Assembly: GCA_963819975.1 (NCBI GenBank)
Contig: CAWFYE010000003.1
Span: forward strand, 109,126-173,125
Direction of reading: 5' to 3'
DNA: 64,000 nt
Source: Palsa-1392 sp963819975
Lineage (GTDB): Bacteria; Verrucomicrobiota; Verrucomicrobiia; Chthoniobacterales; UBA10450
In this document: piece after piece, positions 34,687-43,914 of the stretch
Layout: each line of letters opens with the position of its first letter
Numbering within the stretch: position 1 is the stretch's first letter
The notes under the pieces: model-generated
Told to the model about the DNA's origin: nothing
What the model saw: only the letters and a program-made list of their open reading frames with translations
Databases searched by the model: none
Position numbers and translations under genes: made by a program

Positions 34687-35523
34687 GTGGACTTACCAGT
34701 CGCCAGCCGGATGATGCACCCGGCTGTTGCAAAATCCAGAAACTCCCGTGAGCCGCTCGAAGGCGACGCCGCGTTCAGTCCAAACCGCGGCGAAAGAAAT
34801 GGGAATTCGCTGCGCCCCGAAACGCGCGACCTTCGATGGAAGCGAATCCTCGACCTGGCGATCCTGACTTGCACGGTGTGGATTTGGCTGCCGGTGACAT
34901 TGCTTGTCATGTGCGTGGTAAAATTGTCCTCCTCTGGTCCGGCAATTTACCGTCAGCGTCGGGTCGGTTATCGGGGCGAACAATTCATGATCTTCAAGTT
35001 TAGAACCATGTATGTGAATGCCGAGACGCGGACACATGAGGAGTATTTGGATCAGCTCATGGTAAACGACGTTCCCATGACAAAACTCGACGCCATGGAT
35101 AAACGCCTCGCCCCATGCGGACGTTTCCTGCGGGCAGTTGGTTTGGATGAGTTGCCGCAAATATTTAATGTCATTCGGGGCGAGATGAGTTTGGTGGGAC
35201 CGCGGCCCTGCACGGTGATTGAATTCCGGCGTTATCGGCCCGAGCAGCGTGGCCGGGTTAACGCGCTCCCTGGCATCACCGGCTATTGGCAGGTAAATGG
35301 AAAGAATAGGACCACATTTAACGAAATGATCGCGATGGACCTGTTCTATGCCAACAACATGTCTCTCTGGCTGGATCTTGCCATTATCTGGCAAACCATT
35401 CCATCGATATTGACCCAGACGCTTGCATCGTCCACTCCTGCCCAGGACGAGCCCTGCAAGGCCGTCTTCGAGCCTATTGGTGCTGCCAGGTCGAACTACG
35501 AAAGGTCTTCTCAAAACGTATGA
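34687..35523 (+). CDS. Undecaprenyl-phosphate sugar phosphotransferase (initiating transferase)
   Basis: 278 residues from GTG 34687 (ATG at 34711 also possible). After a basic N-terminus and one hydrophobic helix (LAILTCTVWIWLPVTLLVMCVV) comes the bacterial sugar transferase domain: GPAIYRQRRVGYRGEQFMIFKFRTM, LRAVGLDELPQIFNVIRGEMSLVGPRP and LPGITGYWQVNGK. These motifs define the WcaJ/EpsL/PglC core, which loads the first sugar phosphate onto undecaprenyl phosphate at the inner membrane. It lacks the larger multi-spanning N-terminus of WcaJ. First gene of the cluster; overlaps the next by 4 bp. Confidence 0.93.
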   Translation: MDLPVASRMMHPAVAKSRNSREPLEGDAAFSPNRGERNGNSLRPETRDLRWKRILDLAILTCTVWIWLPVTLLVMCVVKLSSSGPAIYRQRRVGYRGEQFMIFKFRTMYVNAETRTHEEYLDQLMVNDVPMTKLDAMDKRLAPCGRFLRAVGLDELPQIFNVIRGEMSLVGPRPCTVIEFRRYRPEQRGRVNALPGITGYWQVNGKNRTTFNEMIAMDLFYANNMSLWLDLAIIWQTIPSILTQTLASSTPAQDEPCKAVFEPIGAARSNYERSSQNV

Positions 35524-36614
35524 GTACGCCAATCTCGCTGGGCGTAGTGGGATGCGGCTACTGGGGGCCGAATCTCATTCGCAACTTCCACCAACTGCCG
35601 AACTGCAATGTCAGTGCGATGTGCGACGTAAATCAGGAGCGTCTAAAGTATCTTGGCGCTCTCTATTCCTCGATCCAGACGCTGACTGACTTCCAGCAAC
35701 TTCTCCGGCTGAGTGGACTCGACGCAGTGGCAATCGCCACTCCAGTTAAACATCACTTCACTTTGGCAAAGGCAAGCCTTCTCGCCGGGAAGCATACGTT
35801 CATTGAAAAGCCGATGGCTTCGTCCTCTGCGGAGTGTGAGGAACTGATTGAGATCGCAAAGCAGCGAAGTCTCGTTCTGATGATCGGTCATACGTTTCTT
35901 TACTCTTCGCCGGTGCGAAAAATCGCCCAGATCATTCGCTCCGGCGACGTGGGCGAAATTCGCTACGTTAATTCGCGTCGCCTCAACCTGGGGCTTTTCC
36001 AGCGAGACATCAATGTGGCTTGGGATCTCGCACCGCATGACATCTCCATTATTCTTCATCTTCTTGGAGAATTTCCAGCATCGGTGAATTGCTCTGGCAA
36101 TGCGCACGTCACTCCGGGCATTGAGGATGTTACGAATATGTCGCTTACCTTCAGCCGTCAACGTTTCGCCACCATTCAAAGCAGTTGGCTCGAACCAAGG
36201 AAGGTCAGAGAGATGACCATCGTTGGCACAAAGCGAATGATCGTTTACGATGACCTCCAGACCCACGAGAAGATTCGTGTTTATGACGTCCGAGTGGAGC
36301 GGCCGCCGCACTACGACACCTTCGCTGAGTTTCATTACTCATATCATTATGGAGATAGCTACATTCCCTATCTCAAGCAGGAAGAACCCCTCAAAGCAGA
36401 GTGTGAACACTTCCTCGACTGCATTCAGAATGGGACGGCACCTATCAGCAGTGGCTTGGCTGGACTCGAGATGATCCGGATTCTTGAAGCCGCTTCTGCT
36501 TCGTTGAAGAAAAGTGGAGCACCTGTGCAATTTCCCAAAGGCGAGCCGACGGATTTTGGATTCGAGGGGGTTCCATCAGTTCTTGCAATGCAGCAGAGAT
36601 CGGCTGCCGCATGA
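35520..36614 (+). CDS. Gfo/Idh/MocA oxidoreductase, WlbA-like nucleotide-sugar dehydrogenase
   Basis: 364 residues. Rossmann motif GVVGCGYWGPN (8-18), EKP catalytic segment with K97, and the APHDISI histidine block. Similarity to WlbA-type enzymes suggests oxidation of C3 of UDP-N-acetylglucosamine (or its uronate) to the 3-keto sugar that the neighbouring aminotransferase would aminate. ATGA overlap with the sugar transferase gene. A related but frameshifted copy lies at 45575-46607. Confidence 0.88.
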   Translation: MSTPISLGVVGCGYWGPNLIRNFHQLPNCNVSAMCDVNQERLKYLGALYSSIQTLTDFQQLLRLSGLDAVAIATPVKHHFTLAKASLLAGKHTFIEKPMASSSAECEELIEIAKQRSLVLMIGHTFLYSSPVRKIAQIIRSGDVGEIRYVNSRRLNLGLFQRDINVAWDLAPHDISIILHLLGEFPASVNCSGNAHVTPGIEDVTNMSLTFSRQRFATIQSSWLEPRKVREMTIVGTKRMIVYDDLQTHEKIRVYDVRVERPPHYDTFAEFHYSYHYGDSYIPYLKQEEPLKAECEHFLDCIQNGTAPISSGLAGLEMIRILEAASASLKKSGAPVQFPKGEPTDFGFEGVPSVLAMQQRSAAA

Positions 36615-36803
36615 TCAGGGTGATTCTACCGCAGCTCGTTGCGCTTGGTCGGAGTGGCGGCATCACTGCCAACGATCGCTTCTTTCACGCTGACTAGTGC
36701 TAATGGAAAGCGTCAAACCGAGGGCGTCGACATAGCGGACGTTCCTGCGCGAGCGACCATTTTGCGAAAGCCGGCGAAACTTCTCAGGAGACCCGCTCAT
36801 ACA

Positions 36804-37928
36804 ATGCCCGAAAAGGTACCGTTTCTCGATCTTAAAGCGCACCACGCGCCGCACCGCGCTGAGTTCGATCAAGCCATTGGCGAAGTCATCGACAGCGGTG
36901 CTTTTGCTGGGGGACCGGTGGTGGCGGAGTTCGAAAGCGAGTTCGCGGCCTTTTGCGGGACTCGACATGCCAGCGGTGTGGGTAACGGAACAGATGCGCT
37001 TTGGCTGGCTTTGCTGGCATGTGGCATTGGACCCGGGGATGAGGTCATCACCGTGCCGAACACGTTCATGGCCACAGCCGAGGCAATTACCTATGCTGGA
37101 GCCAAGCCCGTCTTCATCGATGTCGACGAACGCACTTACACGATGGATCCGAATTTGCTGGAAGGGGCCCGGACTCCCCGAACCAGAGCGATTATTCCCG
37201 TCCATCTTTTCGGACAGGTTGCGGACATGGATCCCATCCTCTCCTTTGGACGCAAGCACGGACTCTTTGTCATCGAAGACGCGGCCCAGGCGCATGGAGC
37301 GGAATACAAGGGACACAAGGCAGGCTCGATTGGCGATGTTGGTTGTTTCAGCTTTTATCCGGGGAAGAATCTTGGCGCCTTTGGTGAAGCAGGCGCGGTT
37401 GTGACTAGCGATGATAAACTCCAGGAAAAGATTCGCATCCTGCGAGAGCACGGCCAGGTTAGGAAATACTACCACTCAATGGTAGGGTGGAACTGCCGGA
37501 TGGACGGTATCCAGGCAGCGATCTTGCGAATCAAGTTGCGCTATCTTGATCAGGGAAATCAGCGGCGCCGAACTCACGCCAGCCACTACAGCCGGCTTTT
37601 CCAAGGATTGGAGGAAGTCGGACTGCCGTTCGAGGCTGACTACGGCCGGCACGTCTTCCACATCTATCCGATCCGAGTGCCGGAGCGGAGCGAAATCATG
37701 CGGCTGCTCCAGGAGAAAGGTATCGGATGCGGTGTGCACTACCCGGTTCCAATCCACCTTCAGGAAGCTTATCGAGGTCTTGGTTACGGTGAGGACGCCT
37801 TTCCTGTCTCGGAGCGGACTTGTGCGGAATTCATTTCTCTGCCCATGTTTCCCGAGCTGACGGAAAGGCAGGTACAGTTGGTCGTAGAGTCGGTCAGGGA
37901 GGCCCTTGCGGTCGGTGCCACTTCGTGA
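36804..37928 (+). CDS. DegT/DnrJ/EryC1-family PLP aminotransferase (nucleotide-sugar)
   Basis: 374 residues from ATG 36804 (MPEKVPFLDLKAHHAPHRAEF). The open frame extends 55 codons further upstream without family likeness. PLP-binding lysine K188 is in CFSFYPGKNLGAFGE; other landmarks are GVGNGTDALWLAL, DEVITVPNTFMATAEA, VFIDVDERTYTMD, VHLFGQVADMDPI and VIEDAAQAHGAEYKG. It probably adds an amino group to C3 of a 3-keto UDP-sugar, acting with the WlbA-like dehydrogenase before it. 189 bp separate the two genes. Confidence 0.92.
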   Translation: MPEKVPFLDLKAHHAPHRAEFDQAIGEVIDSGAFAGGPVVAEFESEFAAFCGTRHASGVGNGTDALWLALLACGIGPGDEVITVPNTFMATAEAITYAGAKPVFIDVDERTYTMDPNLLEGARTPRTRAIIPVHLFGQVADMDPILSFGRKHGLFVIEDAAQAHGAEYKGHKAGSIGDVGCFSFYPGKNLGAFGEAGAVVTSDDKLQEKIRILREHGQVRKYYHSMVGWNCRMDGIQAAILRIKLRYLDQGNQRRRTHASHYSRLFQGLEEVGLPFEADYGRHVFHIYPIRVPERSEIMRLLQEKGIGCGVHYPVPIHLQEAYRGLGYGEDAFPVSERTCAEFISLPMFPELTERQVQLVVESVREALAVGATS

Positions 37929-37959
37929 ATCGAAACCGCTTCAGTGACGGGAGACTGGG

Positions 37960-39072
37960 ATGACGGCATCGGTGGATTATTTGTCGGTAATACAGAAGGC
38001 CGGAACTGGCGAAGGCAAGCTATGTATCCTGGAAGGACCGGAGACTCGATTTGTAGATCCGATTGCTGATCCGGAGTGGGATCAGCTCGTTCTTTCGCAT
38101 CCCAATGCAAGCTTCTTTCACTCCGCCGCCTGGGCTAAGGTTTTGTCAAAAACCTATGGGCACAAACCGTTCTATATTGCTTTGTCTCGTGACGGGGAAC
38201 TGCAGGCCCTCGTCCCGATCATGGAAGTGAATAGTTCCTTCACCGGTCGTCGCGGAGTATGCCTTCCTTTCAGTGATTTCTGTGCGCCGCTTCTGTTCAA
38301 CGGTTGTGAGTCCCGCCGTGTCACAGCCAAACTCTCAGATTTGGCCAGCGAACGTGACTGGAAACATTTCGAGATTCGGGACGGGAATGGGTTTGTCCCG
38401 CCTGCCGATCCCTCAGTCGAATATCTCGGTCATACTTTGGACTTACAGCATACTGCGGAAAATCTCTTCGCGGGCTTCTCAGGTTCGGTCCGACGGGCGA
38501 TACGAAAAGCGGAAGAAAGCAAATTGAGCGTCGAGATATCCCGAAGCCGCGAATCCGTGACGGAGTTCTATCGCCTCCACGTCCAAACGCGGCGCCGGCA
38601 TGGCTTACCCCCGCAACCGCTCTCCTTTTTCAACAATATCTTCGACGAGGTCATTCAAAGCGGGTCTGGTTTCGTGGTTCGCGCAAGCCGCAAATCGCGG
38701 TCCGTGGCTGCGGCGATCTTTTTGCAATTCGGTCGCGGGGCAATTTATAAGTTCGGGGCCTCGGAAACTGCGTCAAAGGCAGTCCGAGGCAACAACCTTG
38801 TCATGTGGGAAGCCATTCGCTTTCTCGCGCGCAGTGGTTGCGAATCATTGCACTTCGGGCGAACCTCGCTCGGCAACGGTGGTCTGCGAAGGTTTAAATT
38901 GGGCTGGGGAACTACCGAGAAGCTGATTAGATATTTTCAGTGGGACGCCGCGGCTTGTAAGTGGGTCGGCCGCAGCGATCATAGCAAGGGACTGCACAAT
39001 ACGCTTTTCGCCAACATGCCTCTCGCCATAAACCGGCTTGCAGGTGCGCTTCTATATCCGCACCTCGACTGA
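37960..39072 (+). CDS. FemAB-like GNAT protein, PEP-CTERM/polysaccharide-associated type
   Basis: 370 residues. DPEWDQLVLSHPNASFFHSAAWAKVLSKTYGH opens like the FemAB family of exosortase loci, and GSVRRAIRKAEESKLSVEI, EFYRLHVQTRRRHGLPPQPLSFF and IYKFGASETASKAVRGNNLVMWEAIRFLARSGCESLHFGRTSL are shared landmarks. The two GNAT-like lobes are intact. Such proteins are thought to transfer aminoacyl or acyl groups, possibly to the polymer or peptidoglycan, but activity is not established. Lies between aminotransferase and copolymerase genes on the same strand. Confidence 0.8.
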   Translation: MTASVDYLSVIQKAGTGEGKLCILEGPETRFVDPIADPEWDQLVLSHPNASFFHSAAWAKVLSKTYGHKPFYIALSRDGELQALVPIMEVNSSFTGRRGVCLPFSDFCAPLLFNGCESRRVTAKLSDLASERDWKHFEIRDGNGFVPPADPSVEYLGHTLDLQHTAENLFAGFSGSVRRAIRKAEESKLSVEISRSRESVTEFYRLHVQTRRRHGLPPQPLSFFNNIFDEVIQSGSGFVVRASRKSRSVAAAIFLQFGRGAIYKFGASETASKAVRGNNLVMWEAIRFLARSGCESLHFGRTSLGNGGLRRFKLGWGTTEKLIRYFQWDAAACKWVGRSDHSKGLHNTLFANMPLAINRLAGALLYPHLD

Positions 39073-39073
39073 C

Positions 39074-41371
39074 ATGGAAAACTCAATCACGCGCATACCG
39101 GGATGGCAGCAGTCGCCACCGGGTCAGCGACCGAAACCGGCACCGGAAGCAGAGCCGGGTTTGGGCCGGAGCGACATTCTCTTCGCGCTCTTTAGGCACA
39201 AGAAGCTGATTCTCGTGCTCGGTCTGCTTGGTTTCATTGCCGCCGCTGCCGTCTATTTCTTTTATCCACCGCTTTATAAGTCGGAAGCGAAGTTACTCGT
39301 TCGCTACGTTCTGGATCGCCGCGCGGTCGACCCGGTCGATAGCTCAACGACCTCAACCCAGCTTGGGGCCACGTCCGATTCAATCATCAATTCTGAGGTC
39401 GAAATCCTAACTAGTTGGGACCTCGCGGTCCAGGTGGCTGAAGCGATTGGCCCAAAGCGTCTTTTGCGCTCAGAGGCCTCACCGAGCAAAGAAGCGGCGG
39501 CCGGAACCATATCCGAAGGATTGACAGTTACCGCCAGAACCGGAAGCAGCATCATCTATGTCGAGTATCAGAATCGCGACCCGGAATTGGCAACTCTGGT
39601 CCTAAACGAACTCCTCAACCGATACTTCATCAAGCATCTTGAAGTGCACCGTTCTGCTGGCGCCTTCGATTTCGTCAGTCAGCAAACGGATCAGGTGCGG
39701 ACACGTTTGAACCAGACAGAAGACGCCTTGAAAGAGGCCAAGGCGAAGGTCGGAATCGTTTCATTGGCCGATGGGACCGCGACACTCAACGCCGAACTCA
39801 CGCGGACAGAGGAACAGCTGCATCTTGCTGAAGCTGATTTGGCGGAGCAGCGGGCACGTGTCCAGGCGATGGGCCTTTCCTTGCCAGGAGCAGACAGAAA
39901 CAATGCTGTAGAGAGTTCTCCGATACCGACGGGATCGGTTGCCTCCGCGAGTCTGCCCAATGTGACGGCTACTCCCGGTAAACCCGGGCCACCCGATAAA
40001 GCGATTCAGCAGTATCAGGTCTTAGTCAATCGATTGGCGGGTCTTCGAAAGTCGGAACTCGATTTACTCTCCAAGTTCGCTCCGGGAAGTGTCATGGTCC
40101 AGGTGACCCGCACGCAAATTACTGATCTTGAGGATCAGAAAAAGTCACTGGAAAAGAAGTATCCCGATTTGCCTTCCCACATTCTGGGCGCCGCCTCTTC
40201 CGGCCAGTCTGGGGACACGGTGTCGGAAGCGGCTCGCCTGGCTGGAATGGAGGCGAAGACAGAAGCGCTGCGAAGCCGCCTGCAGGAACTCCATGGAGAG
40301 ATGAAGCAACTCGCTCAGCTCGCTCCGACAATCGGAGATCTGGAGAGGAAAAAAGACCTGGAAGAAAGCAATTACAAATATTTTGCAAATACATTGGAAA
40401 AGGCCCGTGTGGACGAAGCTTTGGATCCGTCCAAAATTCCGAATATCAGTGCGGTCCAAAGACCTTCGCCACCCATTTTCGTCGCTCCTAAACGCAACAA
40501 GATCGCCCTGCTTTGTGCCGCCGGAGGTTTGGCCCTTGGGATTGCGTTGGCCCTTTTGCGTGAGCTGGTTCTCAATCAGACCTTAAAGAGGCCGAGCGAG
40601 CTCGAGGCGCAGCTTCATACTTCGCTCCTGCTGTCGATTCCGGACGCTTCCTCCAAAGATCAACTGGCATTGCCCACTGGCGGCGCGTCGGACGGTTCAG
40701 CCGCCATGGTCCGATCCAGGCGCGGCAATCTCGCGCCCTGGGATCACGGTCATTTTATTCGGGTATATTGCGAGGCGATCCGGGATCGCATTGGACTCTA
40801 CTTTGATCTCCATCAACTGACCCACAAACCCAAGCTTGTGGGCGTGGCCAGTTTCTCGCAGGGAGCCGGCACATCGACGCTCGCGGCCGGTCTCGCCGCC
40901 GCGCTCTCCGAAACGGACGAAGGCAAGGTTTTACTGGTCGACGTCAACCTTGGCCCGGATCACGTGCATCCCTTTTTCAAGGGCAAACCGGCTTATCCAC
41001 TCACCACTGCTCTGCAACCGCGCACCTCGCTCGATGCCGCCTCGGAAAATCTTTACCTCGCCACGGTCGGAAGTTCCAATACAGGATTGGCCCAACTGGG
41101 CTTAAAAAGGTTCTTCGACCTGATGCCTAATCTTAAGGCGAGTGACTTCGATTATATCATCTTCGACATGCCGCCACTGGCTTCCACCAGTCCAACCTGG
41201 GGGATGGCGGCATTCATGGACAAACTCCTGCTCGTGGTCGAAGCGGAGAAGAGCAACCGCGATCTCGTCAAACGCGGATACGCCAAACTCATGGCCGAAC
41301 GGAATAACGTCTCAGTCGTCTTGAACAAGACACGGTCCTACATTCCCAAGGTCCTCGACACCGAAAACTGA
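39074..41371 (+). CDS. Wzz-type polysaccharide copolymerase fused to a degenerate BY-kinase-like domain
   Basis: 765 residues from ATG 39074. N-terminal: an N-terminal tail, TM helix (LILVLGLLGFIAAAAVYFF), then Wzz-like periplasmic coiled coils (residues about 150-470) and a second TM (IALLCAAGGLALGIALALL). C-terminal from about 570: a CpsD/BY-kinase-like fold with GVASFSQGAGTST, LLVDVNLG (Walker A'), and DYIIFDMPP (Walker B). The Walker A lysine is replaced by threonine (GAGTST instead of GxGKST) and no C-terminal tyrosine cluster follows. Inner-membrane regulator of chain length; probably not an active tyrosine kinase. Confidence 0.88.
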   Translation: MENSITRIPGWQQSPPGQRPKPAPEAEPGLGRSDILFALFRHKKLILVLGLLGFIAAAAVYFFYPPLYKSEAKLLVRYVLDRRAVDPVDSSTTSTQLGATSDSIINSEVEILTSWDLAVQVAEAIGPKRLLRSEASPSKEAAAGTISEGLTVTARTGSSIIYVEYQNRDPELATLVLNELLNRYFIKHLEVHRSAGAFDFVSQQTDQVRTRLNQTEDALKEAKAKVGIVSLADGTATLNAELTRTEEQLHLAEADLAEQRARVQAMGLSLPGADRNNAVESSPIPTGSVASASLPNVTATPGKPGPPDKAIQQYQVLVNRLAGLRKSELDLLSKFAPGSVMVQVTRTQITDLEDQKKSLEKKYPDLPSHILGAASSGQSGDTVSEAARLAGMEAKTEALRSRLQELHGEMKQLAQLAPTIGDLERKKDLEESNYKYFANTLEKARVDEALDPSKIPNISAVQRPSPPIFVAPKRNKIALLCAAGGLALGIALALLRELVLNQTLKRPSELEAQLHTSLLLSIPDASSKDQLALPTGGASDGSAAMVRSRRGNLAPWDHGHFIRVYCEAIRDRIGLYFDLHQLTHKPKLVGVASFSQGAGTSTLAAGLAAALSETDEGKVLLVDVNLGPDHVHPFFKGKPAYPLTTALQPRTSLDAASENLYLATVGSSNTGLAQLGLKRFFDLMPNLKASDFDYIIFDMPPLASTSPTWGMAAFMDKLLLVVEAEKSNRDLVKRGYAKLMAERNNVSVVLNKTRSYIPKVLDTEN

Positions 41372-41479
41372 TCTTCTTCGTCAGGCTTTCGAACCAGGGT
41401 AATCTATTGTCCCCGACCCGGTGGGGGAACGGCGTAAGACAAGGCGTTACGCCATTCGCGCAACCTCATATTTGATTTG

Positions 41480-42625
41480 ATGTTACGAAACACGATTTAC
41501 TACAGTTTGAAGCCTTTCCTTCCGCGAAGGTGGAGAACGGCAATCCGTAGCTGGATTGCGGTCCGACAGCGCAATCGATTCAAGGACACCTGGCCGATCA
41601 TGCCCGGATCGGAGCGGCCACCGGAAGGTTGGCCCGGATGGCCCGGCGGCAAAAAATTTGCCGTCGTTCTAACCCACGACGTCGAAAGAAACGGCGGATT
41701 GAAAAAATGCCGCCAATTAATGGAACTCGAAATGCAACTGGGCTTTCGTTCCTCCTTCAACTTCGTTCCTGAAGGCGGCTATCGCGTGCCCGACGCTTTG
41801 CGCCACGAAATGGCACAGGCTGGCTTCGAGGTTGGGGTTCATGATCTCGAACATGACGGCAGGCTCTTCCGCTCCCTTTCGAAGTTCAAGGAGCGCGCCA
41901 TCCGAATCAATCGTTACCTCCAGGACTGGAACGCGGTCGGATTTCGCTCCGGTTTCATGTTGCACAACCTCGATTGGCTGCATCAGCTCGAAATCGAGTA
42001 CGACCTCTCAACTTTCGACACCGACCCTTTCGAACCGCAGCCGGAAGGGCGCCATACGATTTTTCCATTCTGGGTCCCTCATCGTTCGTCCCCTGCCAGG
42101 CAGCCAGAGGTCCTCTCCCGCCGGGCAAAGAGCGATCCAAGGTCAGAGGGCGGAGGCCGTTTTCCGAGTCAACCCCCCACTCGTACCTGTCGCGATGGCT
42201 ACGTTGAGCTGCCTTACACGCTCCCGCAGGATTCCACCGTTTTTCTCCTGCTGCGGGAGCCGACGACGGATCTCTGGATGCGAAAGTTAGATTGGATCGC
42301 CGCGAACGGCGGAATGGTCCTGCTCGATTCGCATCCCGATTACATGAATTTCCAGCAGGCGAGCGGACAACGCGGAGAGTATCCGGTCAGACTATATACC
42401 GAGTTACTCGAATACATTCGCTCCAGGTATGAAGGCGAATACTGGCATGTTCTACCGCGTGAGATGGCGAGGTATGCGTTGCAGGTTGGTTCGATGGGGG
42501 GCGGAATCGAGAAGAACTGCTCGCCTCCGACGATTCATCCGGTTCCATCGCGCTCTGTAGCGGGCGACCACGGGTTGGACACGTTGCTCCGCCAGAAAGA
42601 CGACGTTATTGACTCTCGCATCTGA
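41480..42625 (+). CDS. NodB-like polysaccharide deacetylase family protein
   Basis: 381 residues from ATG 41480 (a TTG at 41477 is the alternative). FAVVLTHDVERNGG carries the catalytic Asp of the NodB motif 1 in the variant THDVE, and EVGVHDLEHDG matches the H(S/T)xxH-type metal motif. The region between about 195 and 232 (HRSSPARQPEVLSRRAK) is a low-complexity basic insert not expected in the fold. Probably acts on the polysaccharide or its lipid-linked precursor, or is inactive. Overlaps the next GT4 gene (TTG start) by 17 bp. Confidence 0.78.
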   Translation: MLRNTIYYSLKPFLPRRWRTAIRSWIAVRQRNRFKDTWPIMPGSERPPEGWPGWPGGKKFAVVLTHDVERNGGLKKCRQLMELEMQLGFRSSFNFVPEGGYRVPDALRHEMAQAGFEVGVHDLEHDGRLFRSLSKFKERAIRINRYLQDWNAVGFRSGFMLHNLDWLHQLEIEYDLSTFDTDPFEPQPEGRHTIFPFWVPHRSSPARQPEVLSRRAKSDPRSEGGGRFPSQPPTRTCRDGYVELPYTLPQDSTVFLLLREPTTDLWMRKLDWIAANGGMVLLDSHPDYMNFQQASGQRGEYPVRLYTELLEYIRSRYEGEYWHVLPREMARYALQVGSMGGGIEKNCSPPTIHPVPSRSVAGDHGLDTLLRQKDDVIDSRI

Positions 42626-43844
42626 TTCGAGCGATTTGGATAGGGGGTCGCATCTGCGGGGGAGGCGGGCGGCAGTTCTCTTGTTCTCCTATTTTCCCGC
42701 CGACCCCAGACCTCGCCGATCTACTGAAGCTCTCGTTTCGGAGGGAGTAACGGTTGAGGTCGTCTGCCTCCAGAAAGACGAATCAGAAGCACGGCATGAG
42801 ACGCTCGACGGAGTCGAGGTGTTCCGAATTCCAATCAAGCGGCACCGCGACAATAAGGTGAAATACCTTACTCAGTACGCAGGATTCATTCTGAGATCGT
42901 TTCTTCATCTTGCCCGGCGCTCCTTCCCGCGGAAGTACGACTTCGTGCACATTCATAACATGCCGGACGTTCTGGTCTTCAGCGCTCTCGTGCCCAAAGC
43001 GCTCGGGGCCAGGGTCATTTTGGATCTGCACGACCCGATGCCCGAACTCATGCAAACGATCTTTGGGCTGGAGGAGTCGAGCTTTGGTGTTCGCCTCCTG
43101 ACATACCTGGAGAAGCTAAGCATTTGGTTCGCGGACCTGGTCGTCACAGTCAACCTGGCCTGCCGCCGAATCTTCTCTTCGCGGAGCTGCAACACTGACA
43201 AGATTACCGTGGTCATGAACTCCCCGGACGACAAGGTTTTTCAGTTTCAAGCGCCTAAGTTACACGGTTCCAACGGGAGCGAACCGACCGGGCCCTTCTC
43301 AATTCTTTATCATGGATCTCTCGTCCCGCGCAACGGCTTCGATCTTGCCGTCGATGCCCTGGAAATCGCTCAAAAGCGTATTGCCGGAGCGAGGTTGATG
43401 GTTTGCGGGGAGAGAAATGCCTACTTTGAGGGAGTCATGAAATCCGTTCATGACCGGGGCCTTCAGGAAAGCGTGCACTACCTCGGGGTGAAGGATCTTC
43501 CACAAATCGTGGAAGCGATTAATAGTTGTGACCTCGGGATTATTCCTAATCATCGCAATACTTTCACGCAAATAAATACCCCAACGCGAATCTTTGAGTA
43601 TCTCTCCCTCGGAAAGCCTGTCATCGCTCCACGGACCCTTGGGATTGAGGATTACTTTGGGGAAGGTGACATCCTTTTCTTTGAACCCGGTGATAGCGCA
43701 GACCTGGCCCGGCAGATTGAATTCGCCTACTTTAATCGCAACGAGTTGACCCGGATTGTGGAGCGAGGCCAGCAGATTTATCTCGCCAACAACTGGAGTC
43801 ATCAGAAGAAGAGCCTTATCGATTCCATCAGCCGGCTTTTTTGA
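42609..43844 (+). CDS. GT4-family glycosyltransferase
   Basis: 411 residues starting at a TTG at 42609 (first likely native residues AAVLLFSYFPADPRPRRSTEAL). GT-B features: VHIHNMPDVLVFSALVPKALGARVILDLHDPMPEL, LYHGSLVPRNGFDLAVDAL, DLPQIVEAINSCDLGIIPNHRN, TPTRIFEYLSLGKPVIAPR. The motif spacing is that of family 4 retaining transferases. Donor and acceptor unknown. Start overlaps the end of the deacetylase gene. A later start near residue 20 is possible. Confidence 0.85.
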   Translation: MTLASDSSDLDRGSHLRGRRAAVLLFSYFPADPRPRRSTEALVSEGVTVEVVCLQKDESEARHETLDGVEVFRIPIKRHRDNKVKYLTQYAGFILRSFLHLARRSFPRKYDFVHIHNMPDVLVFSALVPKALGARVILDLHDPMPELMQTIFGLEESSFGVRLLTYLEKLSIWFADLVVTVNLACRRIFSSRSCNTDKITVVMNSPDDKVFQFQAPKLHGSNGSEPTGPFSILYHGSLVPRNGFDLAVDALEIAQKRIAGARLMVCGERNAYFEGVMKSVHDRGLQESVHYLGVKDLPQIVEAINSCDLGIIPNHRNTFTQINTPTRIFEYLSLGKPVIAPRTLGIEDYFGEGDILFFEPGDSADLARQIEFAYFNRNELTRIVERGQQIYLANNWSHQKKSLIDSISRLF

Positions 43845-43914
43845 GGCGGATTGGCCGTCTCTCGCATAGTCGGATCGTGGACTTAGGAATTCAGGCGGAA
43901 GAGAAAGCTGGGAA

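Noticed and set aside
34440..34751. 103-codon frame before the initiating sugar transferase
   Set aside because: Low complexity, no family likeness, and overlaps the transferase coding region in another frame.
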